Positions 26,714 through 35,324 of a stretch of DNA of 64,000 nucleotides are shown in pieces. A program made the translations under genes and the position numbers. This stretch comes from CBDDFQ01 sp965227035 (GTDB lineage: Bacteria; Pseudomonadota; Gammaproteobacteria; Burkholderiales; Burkholderiaceae_C): assembly GCA_965227035.1 (NCBI GenBank), contig OZ245724.1:2418001-2482000 (forward strand), written 5' to 3'. Below the pieces are notes generated by a model. It was not told the origin of the DNA. It worked only from the letters and a program-made list of their open reading frames with translations, and did no database searches. Numbering within the stretch: position 1 is the first letter of the stretch; each line of letters starts with the position of its first letter.

Positions 26714-27973
26714 ATGACAACTTCGGCAGCAAGCACCCTCGACGCGAACGGCATTCCCGACGCACCGCCGACAGCCCCACCGGCAGCATCGGCGCCCGCC
26801 AAGGGAAAGCCCGCATTCGGCATTCTGGCGGCCATCAGCGGCTCGCACATGATCAACGACATGATGCAGTCGCTGATCGTGGCGATGTATCCAATCCTGA
26901 AGGGCGAGTTCTCGCTGAGCTTCGGTCAGATCGGCCTGATCACCCTCACCTATCAGCTGACCGCTTCGTTGTTGCAGCCGCTCGTCGGCACCTTCACCGA
27001 CAAGAAGCCCATGCCGTATTCATTGCCGTGCGGCATGACGTCGACGCTTATCGGACTGATCCTTCTTGCATTCGCGCCTAGCTTCGGATTCGTTCTTCTC
27101 GCAGCTGCGTTCGTCGGTATGGGCTCCTCGATCTTCCATCCCGAATCGTCACGCATCGCGCGTCTCGCATCGGGCGGCAAGCATGGTTTTGCGCAATCGA
27201 TTTTTCAGTTGGGTGGCAACTCAGGTACCGCAATCGGCCCATTGCTTGCTGCGCTGGTGATTGCACCGTACGGACAAAAAAGCGTCGCGTGGTTTGCTTT
27301 CGCTGCACTCATCGGCATTTTCGTGCTCACTCAAGTGAGCCGCTGGTATTCGCGCACGCATCTCTCGAACGCCAAAAAGAAAATGGCCACCGTCGTCTCG
27401 CCGTACCCGCGCCGAGTCGTCATTGGCGCAGTGGTCGTGCTGATGGTGCTTATGGTCTCGAAGTACTTTTACGTGTCGGGCCTCAGCAGTTTCTACACCT
27501 TCTATCTGATCGAAAAATTCGGCTTGTCGGTCCGAGATGCGCAGTTCCATCTGTTCGCATTCCTATTCGCTTCCGCGCTCGGCACCATGATCGGCGGCCC
27601 GGTGGGCGATCGCATCGGACGGCGTCCGGTCATCTGGATGTCTATCCTGGGCGTTGCGCCTTTCGCGCTTTTGCTGCCCCACGCTAACCTGTTCTGGACG
27701 ACCGCGCTCACCATCGGCATCGGCCTGATCTTGTCGTCTGCGTTCTCGGCAATCCTTGTGTACGCACAAGAACTCATGCCCGGGAAAATCGGCATGGTGT
27801 CGGGTCTGTTCTTCGGATTCGCATTCGGACTCGGCGGATTGGGCGCCGCAGTGCTCGGTATGTTTGCCGACCGAACCAGCATCACCTTCGTCTACCAGAC
27901 CATCGCGTATCTGCCCCTCTTCGGCATGGTCGCGATCCTGCTTCCGAAGGACGCGAGCAAGGTCAAGGCCTGA
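26714..27973 (+). CDS. fsr: MFS efflux protein, fosmidomycin-resistance (Fsr) type
   Basis: The 419-residue protein has about twelve membrane helices after a Pro/Ala-rich cytoplasmic leader. The conserved helix-1 region GSHMINDMMQSLIVAMYPIL and the helix-4 to 5 region GMGSSIFHPESSRIARLASG are signatures of the Fsr family, as is GGPVGDRIGRRPVIW in the central loop. Fsr expels fosmidomycin and perhaps other small anions. Its stop overlaps the presumed upstream start of the EamA transporter, so the two are likely cotranscribed. Confidence 0.92.
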   Translation: MTTSAASTLDANGIPDAPPTAPPAASAPAKGKPAFGILAAISGSHMINDMMQSLIVAMYPILKGEFSLSFGQIGLITLTYQLTASLLQPLVGTFTDKKPMPYSLPCGMTSTLIGLILLAFAPSFGFVLLAAAFVGMGSSIFHPESSRIARLASGGKHGFAQSIFQLGGNSGTAIGPLLAALVIAPYGQKSVAWFAFAALIGIFVLTQVSRWYSRTHLSNAKKKMATVVSPYPRRVVIGAVVVLMVLMVSKYFYVSGLSSFYTFYLIEKFGLSVRDAQFHLFAFLFASALGTMIGGPVGDRIGRRPVIWMSILGVAPFALLLPHANLFWTTALTIGIGLILSSAFSAILVYAQELMPGKIGMVSGLFFGFAFGLGGLGAAVLGMFADRTSITFVYQTIAYLPLFGMVAILLPKDASKVKA

Positions 27974-28026
27974 GCACGGCAAACGCCAAATCGACGGGCG
28001 GATGGATCGACGGATTCATCGGCGTC

Positions 28027-28845
28027 GTGATTTTTGCGGGTTCGCTCCCGGCAACCCGCGCTGCCGTGGTCGACTTCGATGCGATCTTCCTGACCTGCGC
28101 GCGAGCATGCATCGCCGCGATCATCGGTTGGGTATTGCTGGCAGCGCTTCGTCAGCCGCGACCCGGTAAATCAGAAATTCCCGCACTGGTCATCGTCTCG
28201 GTCGGTTGCGTCATCGGCTTTCCGCTGCTCACCGCGCTGGCACTGAAGCACGTGACGTCCGCGCACTCGATCGTCTTCGTCGGACTGCTGCCGATAAGCA
28301 CCGCCATCTTCGCGGTAGTCCGGGGAGGAGAAAGACCCAAGCCCGCCTTCTGGTTCTTCTCGATTCTTGGCAGCCTGTTCGTGGCCAGCTACGCGGCGTC
28401 GGGTGGGATCGAAGCCTCACTCGAAGGCGATCTGTTCATGCTGGCCGCCATCGTCGTGTGCGGCCTCGGATACGCAGAAGGAGCAGCGCTTTCGCGCAAG
28501 CTGGGTGGCTGGCAGGTCATCAGCTGGTCTCTGTTGCTGTCCCTGCCTTTCATGTCGATCGCAGCAGTCATGACAGCTCCGCCGACGTTCCGCAACGTAG
28601 GCTTATCGGCGTGGATCGGATTTGCCTACGTGTCGATCTTCAGCATGATGATCGGCTTCGTGTACTGGTATCGCGGACTCGCCAAAGGCGGCATTGCAGC
28701 AGTCGGACAACTGCAGCTGCTGCAACCCTTCTTCGGCTTCGCACTAGCGGCAATTTTTCTGCACGAGTCGGTAAGCTGGTCGATGCTGATCGTCACTCTT
28801 GGCGCAGTAGCTTGCGTTGCTGGCGCCAAGAGATATTCGAAGTAG
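28027..28845 (+). CDS. EamA/DMT-family transporter
   Basis: A ten-helix drug/metabolite transporter with the EamA duplicated fold; motifs include SLPATRAAV in helix 1, PLLTALALKHVTSAHSIVFV and AVGQLQLLQPFFGFALAA. The coordinates use the first standard start, GTG at 28027 (272 residues). However, the frame is open upstream for 19 codons reading LSTANAKSTGGWIDGFIGV, which completes helix 1, and begins with CTG at 27970 overlapping the MFS stop TGA. A CTG start is therefore likely. Substrate unknown. Confidence 0.85.
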   Translation: MIFAGSLPATRAAVVDFDAIFLTCARACIAAIIGWVLLAALRQPRPGKSEIPALVIVSVGCVIGFPLLTALALKHVTSAHSIVFVGLLPISTAIFAVVRGGERPKPAFWFFSILGSLFVASYAASGGIEASLEGDLFMLAAIVVCGLGYAEGAALSRKLGGWQVISWSLLLSLPFMSIAAVMTAPPTFRNVGLSAWIGFAYVSIFSMMIGFVYWYRGLAKGGIAAVGQLQLLQPFFGFALAAIFLHESVSWSMLIVTLGAVACVAGAKRYSK

Positions 28846-28858
28846 CCAGGCAAAAAAA

Positions 28859-29377
28859 CTACGCTTTGACCGCCGACGAGTTCAACAGCGAATCGACCAT
28901 TGCAAGACCGGCCAGGCTACGCAGACACGCCTCGGCAACTTCGGTGCCCTTCACCGCGAAGTGACGCTGGAAGTAATTGCGATGCTCCACGTGTTCATGG
29001 AAATGGTGCGGCGTGAGCACTGCCGAGAACATCGGCACATTGGTTTCGAGTTGCAGCGTCATGATCGAATTGACCACCGTCGACGCCACGAACTCGTGAC
29101 GATAGATTCCGCCATCGACCACCAGTGCGCAGCAGACGATTGCAGCGTAGCGGCCCGAGAGCGCGAGTCGTTTGGCGTGAAGAGGAATTTCGAATGCGCC
29201 GGGTACATCGAAAATGTCGATCCGATCGCGTGTAACGCCCTGGCGTTGCATCTCGGCAAGGAAGGCATCGCGTGCCTGATGGACGATATCGGAATGCCAT
29301 TGCGCTTCGACGAACGCGATGCGGCGTTCACCGATGCTGGCCACTGAGGAGACTGGAAGGTCGTTGAGCTGACTCAT
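28859..29377 (-). CDS. ribH: 6,7-dimethyl-8-ribityllumazine synthase
   Basis: The 172-residue enzyme condenses 5-amino-6-ribitylaminouracil with dihydroxybutanone phosphate in riboflavin synthesis. Motifs: DIFDVPGAFEIPLHAKRLA and VNSIMTLQLETNVPMFSAVL with the following HHFHEH. The sequence resembles the type-II (RibH2, decameric) enzymes of Brucella and rhizobia rather than the icosahedral form. No other rib gene is nearby, so this is a second, non-operonic copy. It lies 88 bases behind a thiamine-diphosphate decarboxylase pair. No FMN riboswitch is visible upstream. Confidence 0.93.
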   Translation of the reverse strand: MSQLNDLPVSSVASIGERRIAFVEAQWHSDIVHQARDAFLAEMQRQGVTRDRIDIFDVPGAFEIPLHAKRLALSGRYAAIVCCALVVDGGIYRHEFVASTVVNSIMTLQLETNVPMFSAVLTPHHFHEHVEHRNYFQRHFAVKGTEVAEACLRSLAGLAMVDSLLNSSAVKA

Positions 29378-29465
29378 GATTTGCCTTGCTGCGGAGGATT
29401 TGAAGATGCCCTGCGCAGAATTCTAGAGCAGCGATGAACAACCGATCGCCCAGCAGAAATTGCCC

Positions 29466-30074
29466 CTAGTTGTGCTCGCTCGGTCCCATGATCACGATGC
29501 CTTCGCTCTTCTCGACATGCCGCACGAAAATGTATTTGTCCTCTAAGCCGTCGCTGTGTTTGCGCTTGATGTCGCGCTGAACAGTACCAGCCACTTTCGC
29601 CACCACGATATACGGCTCATCGGCGGCTAGCCCCTTGGCGCAATGCTCATCGAACTCTTCGAGAGTGCGTGCGGTGTGCGCCCGGGTGACTCCCGCGCCG
29701 CGCGCAATCGCAGCCAGATCCACGCGACCCGATGCCGTGTGAGTGGGTGGCCCACCGATCGACAGATAGCACTCGTTGTCCCACACCACGACGAACAGAT
29801 TCTTCGGCTGTTCATTGCCTAGCGTTGCCAGGATGCCGAGATTGAACATCATGCCGCCGTCGGTATCGAGCGAGACGATTCGTCTATGCGGCAACCCGGC
29901 CGCGAGTCCGAACGCTTGCGGTGTGACGCATCCGAGTTGCTGCTGGAACAGACTTGCTTCACGCATGTGAGGCGCGGCGTTGTACCACTCGTCCACGCTT
30001 CCGCCCAGCGACAGAATCACGAGCTCGTCTTTGAGGCGCGCAGCCAGCGCCGTCATGCAATCGAATCTTTTCAT
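29466..30074 (-). CDS. thiamine-diphosphate decarboxylase, C-terminal (beta/ComE-like) subunit
   Basis: Read from the ATG at 30074, this 202-residue subunit carries the cofactor-binding half of a split decarboxylase of the sulfopyruvate/phosphonopyruvate group. The ThDP motif is LDTDGGMMFNLGILATLGNE followed by NLFVVVWDNECY, a variant of GDG...N. The start overlaps the alpha subunit stop (ATGA), so the pair is translated together. The likely reaction is decarboxylation of a 3-substituted pyruvate to an aldehyde. With a receptor and a deaminase in the same cluster, the true substrate may be different; this is inference. Confidence 0.82.
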   Translation of the reverse strand: MKRFDCMTALAARLKDELVILSLGGSVDEWYNAAPHMREASLFQQQLGCVTPQAFGLAAGLPHRRIVSLDTDGGMMFNLGILATLGNEQPKNLFVVVWDNECYLSIGGPPTHTASGRVDLAAIARGAGVTRAHTARTLEEFDEHCAKGLAADEPYIVVAKVAGTVQRDIKRKHSDGLEDKYIFVRHVEKSEGIVIMGPSEHN

Positions 30075-30571
30075 CGCACGATGCTCCCGCCCAATGCGAC
30101 TGCCGAGTGGTAGTACGCGGTGTATGACCATTCGTAGGCGTCCTTGATGGAACGCTCGATTGCGGCCTCGTCTTCGACAACCTTGTAGGGAATGCGCAAT
30201 GCGTTGAGGATCGGCTCCATGGTGATGCCGTGCGGAATTGCCCACCAGTTGTTCTCGCCCATCTGTCCTCGATAGCTCATGAGCATCACTACGGGAATAC
30301 CGGCTCCGAGGCCCATTCGCGCGAGCGGCTCCACCGATGCACGCAGACCGGAGTTTTCCATGATGAGGGCGGCGCGTTTGCCCGACAGGAAAACCCCGCC
30401 GCAGATCGCTGCGCCCTCGCCTTCGTTAGTCACCCGGATCGTACGGATATCGGGGTCGGCATCGAGTGCCGGATAGAGTTCCTTGAACAAGGAATCGGGT
30501 AGATAGCAGACGACGGTAACGCCAGCAGCTTTGAGGCCACGAATGACGGCCTGCACTGCGCTCGATTGCAT
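30071..30571 (-). CDS. thiamine-diphosphate decarboxylase, N-terminal (alpha/ComD-like) subunit
   Basis: The 166-residue partner of the beta subunit carries the pyrimidine-binding domain: VCYLPDSLFKELYPAL, the catalytic Glu in VTNEGEGAAICGG, and NSGLRASVEPLARMG. The start is the ATG at 30571; a longer frame to 30676 would read through four tandem decamers and is unlikely. In ComDE of methanogens the pair decarboxylates sulfopyruvate on the way to coenzyme M. Bacterial homologues also act on phosphonopyruvate. It follows the deaminase gene by 59 bases. Confidence 0.82.
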   Translation of the reverse strand: MQSSAVQAVIRGLKAAGVTVVCYLPDSLFKELYPALDADPDIRTIRVTNEGEGAAICGGVFLSGKRAALIMENSGLRASVEPLARMGLGAGIPVVMLMSYRGQMGENNWWAIPHGITMEPILNALRIPYKVVEDEAAIERSIKDAYEWSYTAYYHSAVALGGSIVR

Positions 30572-30580
30572 AAGGTCTCC

Positions 30581-30620
30581 TGAAGCGGTCTGAAGCGGTC
30601 TGAAACGGTTTGACGCGGTT
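30581..30620. repeat. four tandem 10-base repeats
   Basis: Consensus TGAAGCGGTC occurs four times head to tail: two identical copies (30581-30600), then TGAAACGGTT and TGACGCGGTT. The block fills most of the 59-base gap between the deaminase stop and the ComD-like start. The spacing of 10 bases places each copy on the same face of the helix. It could be a regulator array or a slippage product. Confidence 0.7.
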
Positions 30621-30630
30621 TCGATTGAAC

Positions 30631-31113
30631 TCAGCGAGTCAGCGGCACTTTCGCGCCGGTGTAGAGCGCGTCGCACTCGTCTGCGGCAATGCCGTCGACC
30701 ACGGTCAAGTCCCAGCCCACCATCTTCGCGAACGACTCCACGCTGTAGTCGTTGAAGTTGAAGGCGAGCTTCGCGGTCTTGAGGATTCGTGCGTTACGCG
30801 CGCCCATAACCAGCGTCTTGATGCCCGAGTTCAGAATTGCACCCAGGCACATGGGGCATGGCTCGCAAGTCGCATAAAAAATTCCTTCCGGAATTTCGCG
30901 GCGCTTGAGTTTCTGCGTCGCCAGACTCACAGCGCGCGTCTCCGCGTGCGCAGTGCAGTCAGACATCGCCACCTTGACCGAGTGCGTGCGGATCACCACT
31001 TCTCCGTCGACAACGACGACCGCGCCGAAAGGCTGCTCGCCCTCGGCCGCGCCCATCTTCGCTTCCTCGATGGCAATGGCCATGTATTTACCGTGATCGA
31101 TTTCGGTGCTCAT
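30631..31113 (-). CDS. nucleoside/nucleobase deaminase (guanine/cytidine deaminase fold)
   Basis: The 160-residue zinc deaminase has the metal motif HAE (TAHAETRAVSL) and PCPMC (CEPCPMCLGAIL), the same arrangement as guanine deaminase GuaD of Bacillus and tRNA adenosine deaminase. The C-terminal NFNDYSVESFAKM is typical of the guanine/creatinine-type group. It would release ammonia from a purine, pyrimidine or related ring. Its location between an NMT1-type receptor and a split decarboxylase points to a catabolic or salvage role. Substrate unknown. Confidence 0.88.
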   Translation of the reverse strand: MSTEIDHGKYMAIAIEEAKMGAAEGEQPFGAVVVVDGEVVIRTHSVKVAMSDCTAHAETRAVSLATQKLKRREIPEGIFYATCEPCPMCLGAILNSGIKTLVMGARNARILKTAKLAFNFNDYSVESFAKMVGWDLTVVDGIAADECDALYTGAKVPLTR

Positions 31114-31148
31114 TTACTGCGTGTCTCGAATGGAGTTGCAAAGAAAAA

Positions 31149-32213
31149 TCAACGTGCTGCGGGCAACATGCGATCGGCTTTCGCGGGCAAAAAGCTGCGA
31201 TCGAAAATCTCGGCAACCTTCGGCTTCGTCTGCAGGTCGTAAGCCGCAGCCAGCGTGTCGATGGATGCAGAAAGACGCGCGTCCTTCAGATCACCCAATC
31301 CGAGTTCGGCGGTCTCTGGCGTGCGCATCTGCGCGTTGAGCGTGTAGAGCATGCGTTCTTTTTCGATGGCTGAATTGGTCAGCGGCTCCACCGTTTTGAG
31401 AACCGCAATTCCAGCATCGGGGTTCGCAGCGATGTCCTGAATTGCTTTGTGAATTGCCTTGAGCAAGCCCTTGACCGCTTGAGGCTGTTCCTTCGCGAGC
31501 TTCTGCGAAACGATGATTCCGTTGGAATACATGTCGAGGCCCAGATCGCTGTAGAAGAACCACTTGAAATCCTTCTGCGGATCGAGTCCCATCGACACGA
31601 AGTTCATGTAGCTGGTAGGCGCAAATTGCGCGACCGCATCTGCGTCGCCGCGAACGAGCAACTGCTCGATCAGGTTAGGCGTTGCGTTGGCAACTTTCAC
31701 CTTCGTCGGGTCGGTATTGTTCTTGCGGGCGAGTGCCGGAAACAGCTTGAAGGTGGCCGATCCTGCTGGCGTTGCAATCGTCCTGCCTTCCAGATCGCTC
31801 AAGGTTTTGATAGGCCCGTTCGACTTCGCGATGATCGCAAACGGGGCGCGGTTGTAGAGCAAGGACACCATGACCGGCGCCTTGCCGGGCGCTTGCGCTG
31901 CAGCCTGCACCAGCGCATTGATATCGCCGAAGCCGGCGTCGTAGGTGCCGGAAACGATGCGGGTCACTGCGGCCGCGGAGCCATCGCCCTGATCGATCGT
32001 GACGTCCAGACCCTCTGCCTTGAAGTAGCCCTTCTCCTTGGCCAGATAGAACCACGAGTGAGGCCCCTGCGCCTTCCAGTCGAGGATGAATCGGATTGGC
32101 GTGTCGGCAGCGAATGCAGTGCTGGAAGCTGCACCTGTGATTGCCACCACCGCAGCGGCAACGAACGATCGTAGAAAAGACTGGCGGGTGAACAGCGGTC
32201 GGGTCTTGGGCAT
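31149..32213 (-). CDS. ABC transporter substrate-binding protein, NMT1/ThiY type
   Basis: The 354-residue periplasmic receptor has an N-terminal signal peptide (SFLRSFVAAAVVAITGAASS, cleavage near AFAAD). The mature start IRFILDWKAQGPHSWFYLAK and the following GYFKAEGLDVTIDQGDGSA are the NMT1/ThiY signature, seen in receptors for thiamine precursors, sulfonates and nitrate. No permease or ATPase gene accompanies it here. It heads a cluster with a deaminase and a ThDP decarboxylase, and is divergent from the LysR gene at 32319, its likely regulator. Confidence 0.9.
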   Translation of the reverse strand: MPKTRPLFTRQSFLRSFVAAAVVAITGAASSTAFAADTPIRFILDWKAQGPHSWFYLAKEKGYFKAEGLDVTIDQGDGSAAAVTRIVSGTYDAGFGDINALVQAAAQAPGKAPVMVSLLYNRAPFAIIAKSNGPIKTLSDLEGRTIATPAGSATFKLFPALARKNNTDPTKVKVANATPNLIEQLLVRGDADAVAQFAPTSYMNFVSMGLDPQKDFKWFFYSDLGLDMYSNGIIVSQKLAKEQPQAVKGLLKAIHKAIQDIAANPDAGIAVLKTVEPLTNSAIEKERMLYTLNAQMRTPETAELGLGDLKDARLSASIDTLAAAYDLQTKPKVAEIFDRSFLPAKADRMLPAAR

Positions 32214-32318
32214 GGCGGGCTTTCGTGTGTTGACGTTGGAGCCATATTAGGAAATCGAACTTGTTCCCGATAGACTAGATTTAAAGAACTCCTTGTTCAC
32301 TTAAAGGCAACAACTGTT

Positions 32319-33245
32319 ATGGATCCGCAAAAGATCGGCCTTGTCGCGCAGCGGCTTCACTACTTCCAAACTGTCGTTCAGCACGGATCCATCCGGCAGG
32401 CATCGGCCACTCTGGGAGTTGCGCCCTCGGCGATCAGCAGGAGTATTCGGCAAATGGAGGAAGACATGGGCACCGCGCTGTTCGAGCGGATCCGTCAGCG
32501 CCTTCAACTGACCAGCGCCGGAGAAACCCTGGCGTACCACGCGCGAGCCAGCCAACGCGAACTGGGCCGCGCCTGCGCCTTCATCGAAGATCTGCAAGGC
32601 TTGCGCCGGGGTCGAGTCAACATCGTGGCAGTCGAGAGCGTGTCCCGCAGCCTGCTGCCCAAGGTGCTCACCACCTTCTGGAAGAGCCATCCCAATGTGA
32701 CCGTCGACATTCGCACCGCCGGGTCGCAGGAAGCAGTCGAAGCGCTCACGAATGGCGACTGCGATCTGGCCATCGCATTCGACGTGCGCGTGCCACGCAA
32801 ATCGAAGCGCCTGGCGACGGCGAGACTGAATCTGGGCGCGTTGGTATCGCCGGCGCATCCATCGGCCAAGAACATCAAGGGCATGAGGCTCAGAGACTTC
32901 GCGAACGAGAGGGTTCTCATGGCGGATCAAACGCTCACGCTTGGACGCTTGCTAGACGACGCGTCGGCCGATGCCGGGCTCGAGTTCCAGACGCGCGCAG
33001 TGTCGACCTCGATCAACAACCTGATCGCCCTTGCCGTAGGTGGGCACGGCGTGACGTTCCAGACCCGGGTGGGAATCGAGCAGGAATTGGCTCGCGGCGA
33101 ACTGGCGTTCATCCCCTTGCTCGACTCAGCCATCAAACCGAGGCAGTTGCATTTGATGGCACCCGCGCAAGGTCAGTTGAGCGAGGGGCCTGCGTCGCTG
33201 TCGATGTTGCTGTCGCAGGCTATTGCGGGGTTGGATGAGAGGTGA
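32319..33245 (+). CDS. LysR-type transcriptional regulator
   Basis: The 308-residue protein has the winged helix-turn-helix at residues 10-70 (HGSIRQASATLGVAPSAISR, MEEDMGTALFERIRQRLQL) and the periplasmic-binding-like effector domain. It is divergent from the NMT1 receptor operon with a 105-base gap, the classic LysR arrangement, so it most likely controls that cluster in response to its substrate. The start codon is the ATG at 32319. The gap shows an AT-rich segment (TAGACTAGATTTAAAGAACTCC) that could hold the divergent promoters. Confidence 0.92.
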   Translation: MDPQKIGLVAQRLHYFQTVVQHGSIRQASATLGVAPSAISRSIRQMEEDMGTALFERIRQRLQLTSAGETLAYHARASQRELGRACAFIEDLQGLRRGRVNIVAVESVSRSLLPKVLTTFWKSHPNVTVDIRTAGSQEAVEALTNGDCDLAIAFDVRVPRKSKRLATARLNLGALVSPAHPSAKNIKGMRLRDFANERVLMADQTLTLGRLLDDASADAGLEFQTRAVSTSINNLIALAVGGHGVTFQTRVGIEQELARGELAFIPLLDSAIKPRQLHLMAPAQGQLSEGPASLSMLLSQAIAGLDER

Positions 33246-33260
33246 GGTTGCGCGTGTCGA

Positions 33261-33340
33261 TCACGCCTCGCCCGGCGAAAACTTGCATCACGCCTCGCCA
33301 GGCGTGAAGTGAAATTACGCCTCGCCCGGCGTGAAGGTCA
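33261..33340. repeat. three tandem copies of the msrB 3' end
   Basis: A unit of 27-28 bases, TCACGCCTCGCCCGGCG plus a variable tail, occurs at 33261-33287, 33288-33315 and, as the last codons of msrB, from 33316. Each copy includes a small ACGCC...GGCGT dyad. The two outer copies lie between msrB and the LysR gene, whose 3' ends face each other. They look like local duplications of the gene end. Confidence 0.75.
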
Positions 33341-33842
33341 TCGCCACACCGTTCATGCAATAACGAAGACCGGTCGGCTTGGGGCCGTCGTCGAACACGT
33401 GTCCCAAATGCCCGCCGCAAGTGGCGCAGTTGACTGCCGTGCGGGTCATACCGAAGCTGCGATCTTTCACCTCGCCAACGGCAGAGGGCAATGGCTGCCA
33501 GAAGCTCGGCCAGCCGGTGCCGCTTTCGAACTTGGTTTTCGACGAAAACAGTTTTGTGTTGCAGCCCGCGCACGCGAATTTGCCGGCGCGATGCTCCTTG
33601 TTGAGCGGGCTGGAGTACGGACGTTCGGTGCCTTCTTCGCGAAGCACATCGAACTGAGCGGGGGTGAGTTGCTTGCGCCACTCGGCTTCCGGCTTCATCA
33701 CCGGGAATTTTTCTGCGGGCTTGTCTGCTGCGACGGCCATTTTGGTGTTCGCGCCTAACAGGGCGGCGAAGGCGATGCCTAGCGATTTAAGGAATGGCCT
33801 TCTGGCGGCTGAGTTGACTTGGGATTTGGGGTCATCGCGCAT
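33315..33842 (-). CDS. msrB: peptide-methionine (R)-S-oxide reductase, Tat-exported
   Basis: The 175-residue enzyme reduces methionine-R-sulfoxide in proteins. It has a twin-arginine signal (RRPFLKSLGIAFAALLG), so it acts in the periplasm. Zinc cysteines are Cys91/94 and Cys139/142; the catalytic cysteine is Cys162 in RYCMNGVAM. Core motifs GTGWPSFW and HLGHVFDDGP are intact. The coding end is repeated twice more just downstream (33261-33315). It stands as a single gene convergent with the LysR gene. Confidence 0.94.
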   Translation of the reverse strand: MRDDPKSQVNSAARRPFLKSLGIAFAALLGANTKMAVAADKPAEKFPVMKPEAEWRKQLTPAQFDVLREEGTERPYSSPLNKEHRAGKFACAGCNTKLFSSKTKFESGTGWPSFWQPLPSAVGEVKDRSFGMTRTAVNCATCGGHLGHVFDDGPKPTGLRYCMNGVAMTFTPGEA

Positions 33843-34080
33843 GGTGAGTACCTTTTGGAGTTGGGCGACCGGAGGAGTTGGTAGCTCGTTATGTTGGATC
33901 TGATACTACGCGGGGGGATAAGTTTCGGATTCAAAGCAAACAATGATGACCGAGGTGCCAGAGGGGCATATTCGCGATGATCCGGGAGATCGACGCGCAA
34001 TCTGAATGAGAGAGGCGATTTAAGGGCCAGTCAGTGCGTTGGGGTGTTATTCGAAGCAATGCGCCAGGGTCGACTCAGCT

Positions 34081-35301
34081 TTATTCGGCATTCACGAAAT
34101 GCACAACTCCATCCTCGGTAAGCACCGCGAACGAATGTCCATCGCTCAACTTGCGAGTCATGATCACGCGCGTAGGCAAGTCAATCGATGTGCCCTCGGT
34201 CCATTCGGCTCCGGACTTCAGCACGCGTAAAGTACGCCCGTCCTGACTGGGCACGACCAACGAATCTCCGATCCAGACTGACATGTCCAGCTCGCGCGTC
34301 TCTATGCGGTGTGTTGCAACGTTGCCTGTGATTTTCTTCTGAACGAGGTGATCGCCTCCGAGCCGATATTCGAACAGCACCCCGCCGATATGAGGCGTGT
34401 GCACCGCCATGATTCGCATGCCGTCTGTCGTGGGCGACATCCAGCGATGCGAGGTTCCCAGGTCGTCGCCAAGCGCCAACAACTGCAGACCATCTGCGCG
34501 ATTGGCATCGGACGCGATCAGCGCAAGTTGCGAGCCGCGCGGACCGGATCGGATCGTTAGCAAGACGCTTCGATTGCCGATGCGTACGACACGCGGGGCA
34601 ATGTCTTCGAACACGTACGGTGCGGGAATTTGCAACGATCGAATCGCTTTCAGGCTCTGCGTGTCGAGCGACAACACGCTAGTTGCTTCGATGTCATCGC
34701 CGATGACGCCGTGGCGATAACGGGAAGCGTCGGGGCCGCCAAGCACGACGACCTGACCGCCGTCCAATTGACCATCGAGAGTCGCCAACACGGGGCGCGC
34801 GTCGGGCAACACCGCTTCGCTAGATCGGGCTACTTCGCGCCACATGTTGCTCGAATCGAATTCGAACCGTGCAAGGTATTGGGAAGCTCCGCGCGACACC
34901 ACCGCGATAAGCGCGGTTGGCAAAATGAGAAGCCCGGCGTGCGGTGCGATAGTCGCATCGGCGGTCTTCTCAGACTTGCCTTTCGACCACGCCCACAGCG
35001 ACCCATTCTTCGTCCGCCCCGCGACCACGGAATCTGTCGCAGCGAGCGGCGAAGCGGCATCGATTCCGCTAGCAATTTTGAGGTTCTCTTTTCCCGATGC
35101 CGACACCGCGAACACGTTGCCGTTCGCGCTCGTTGCCAGCAGGCCGGACGGACCGCCTGCCTGAATCGCAAGGATTTTTTCGTCGAGGGTGATCGTCTTC
35201 ATCCTCCACACACTTTGTGCCGAGACAGAAGTCGCTAGCGGCAACAACGCGCCCGCCGCGAGCATGCGTCTTCGTGAAAAAAGCAAGGAGTCGATGAACA
35301 T
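34081..35301 (-). CDS. Tat-exported protein of unknown function
   Basis: About 406 residues from the ATG at 35301; a GTG at 35322 in the same frame is possible. The N-terminus FSRRRMLAAGALLPLATSVSA resembles a twin-arginine signal. The mature part is beta-rich with repeating segments such as GGPSGLLATSANGNVFAVSA and TKNGSLWAWSKG, suggesting a beta-propeller. I do not recognise a specific family. The gene lies directly after the CcdA-like remnant and may once have been part of the same unit. The 238 bases between it and msrB (33843-34080) show no feature. Confidence 0.7.
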   Translation of the reverse strand: MFIDSLLFSRRRMLAAGALLPLATSVSAQSVWRMKTITLDEKILAIQAGGPSGLLATSANGNVFAVSASGKENLKIASGIDAASPLAATDSVVAGRTKNGSLWAWSKGKSEKTADATIAPHAGLLILPTALIAVVSRGASQYLARFEFDSSNMWREVARSSEAVLPDARPVLATLDGQLDGGQVVVLGGPDASRYRHGVIGDDIEATSVLSLDTQSLKAIRSLQIPAPYVFEDIAPRVVRIGNRSVLLTIRSGPRGSQLALIASDANRADGLQLLALGDDLGTSHRWMSPTTDGMRIMAVHTPHIGGVLFEYRLGGDHLVQKKITGNVATHRIETRELDMSVWIGDSLVVPSQDGRTLRVLKSGAEWTEGTSIDLPTRVIMTRKLSDGHSFAVLTEDGVVHFVNAE

Positions 35302-35324
35302 AAAAATTCTCGATAAACGCACGG

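Noticed and set aside
29378..29465. Possible FMN riboswitch before ribH
   Set aside because: None of the conserved RFN-element segments is visible in the 88-base gap.
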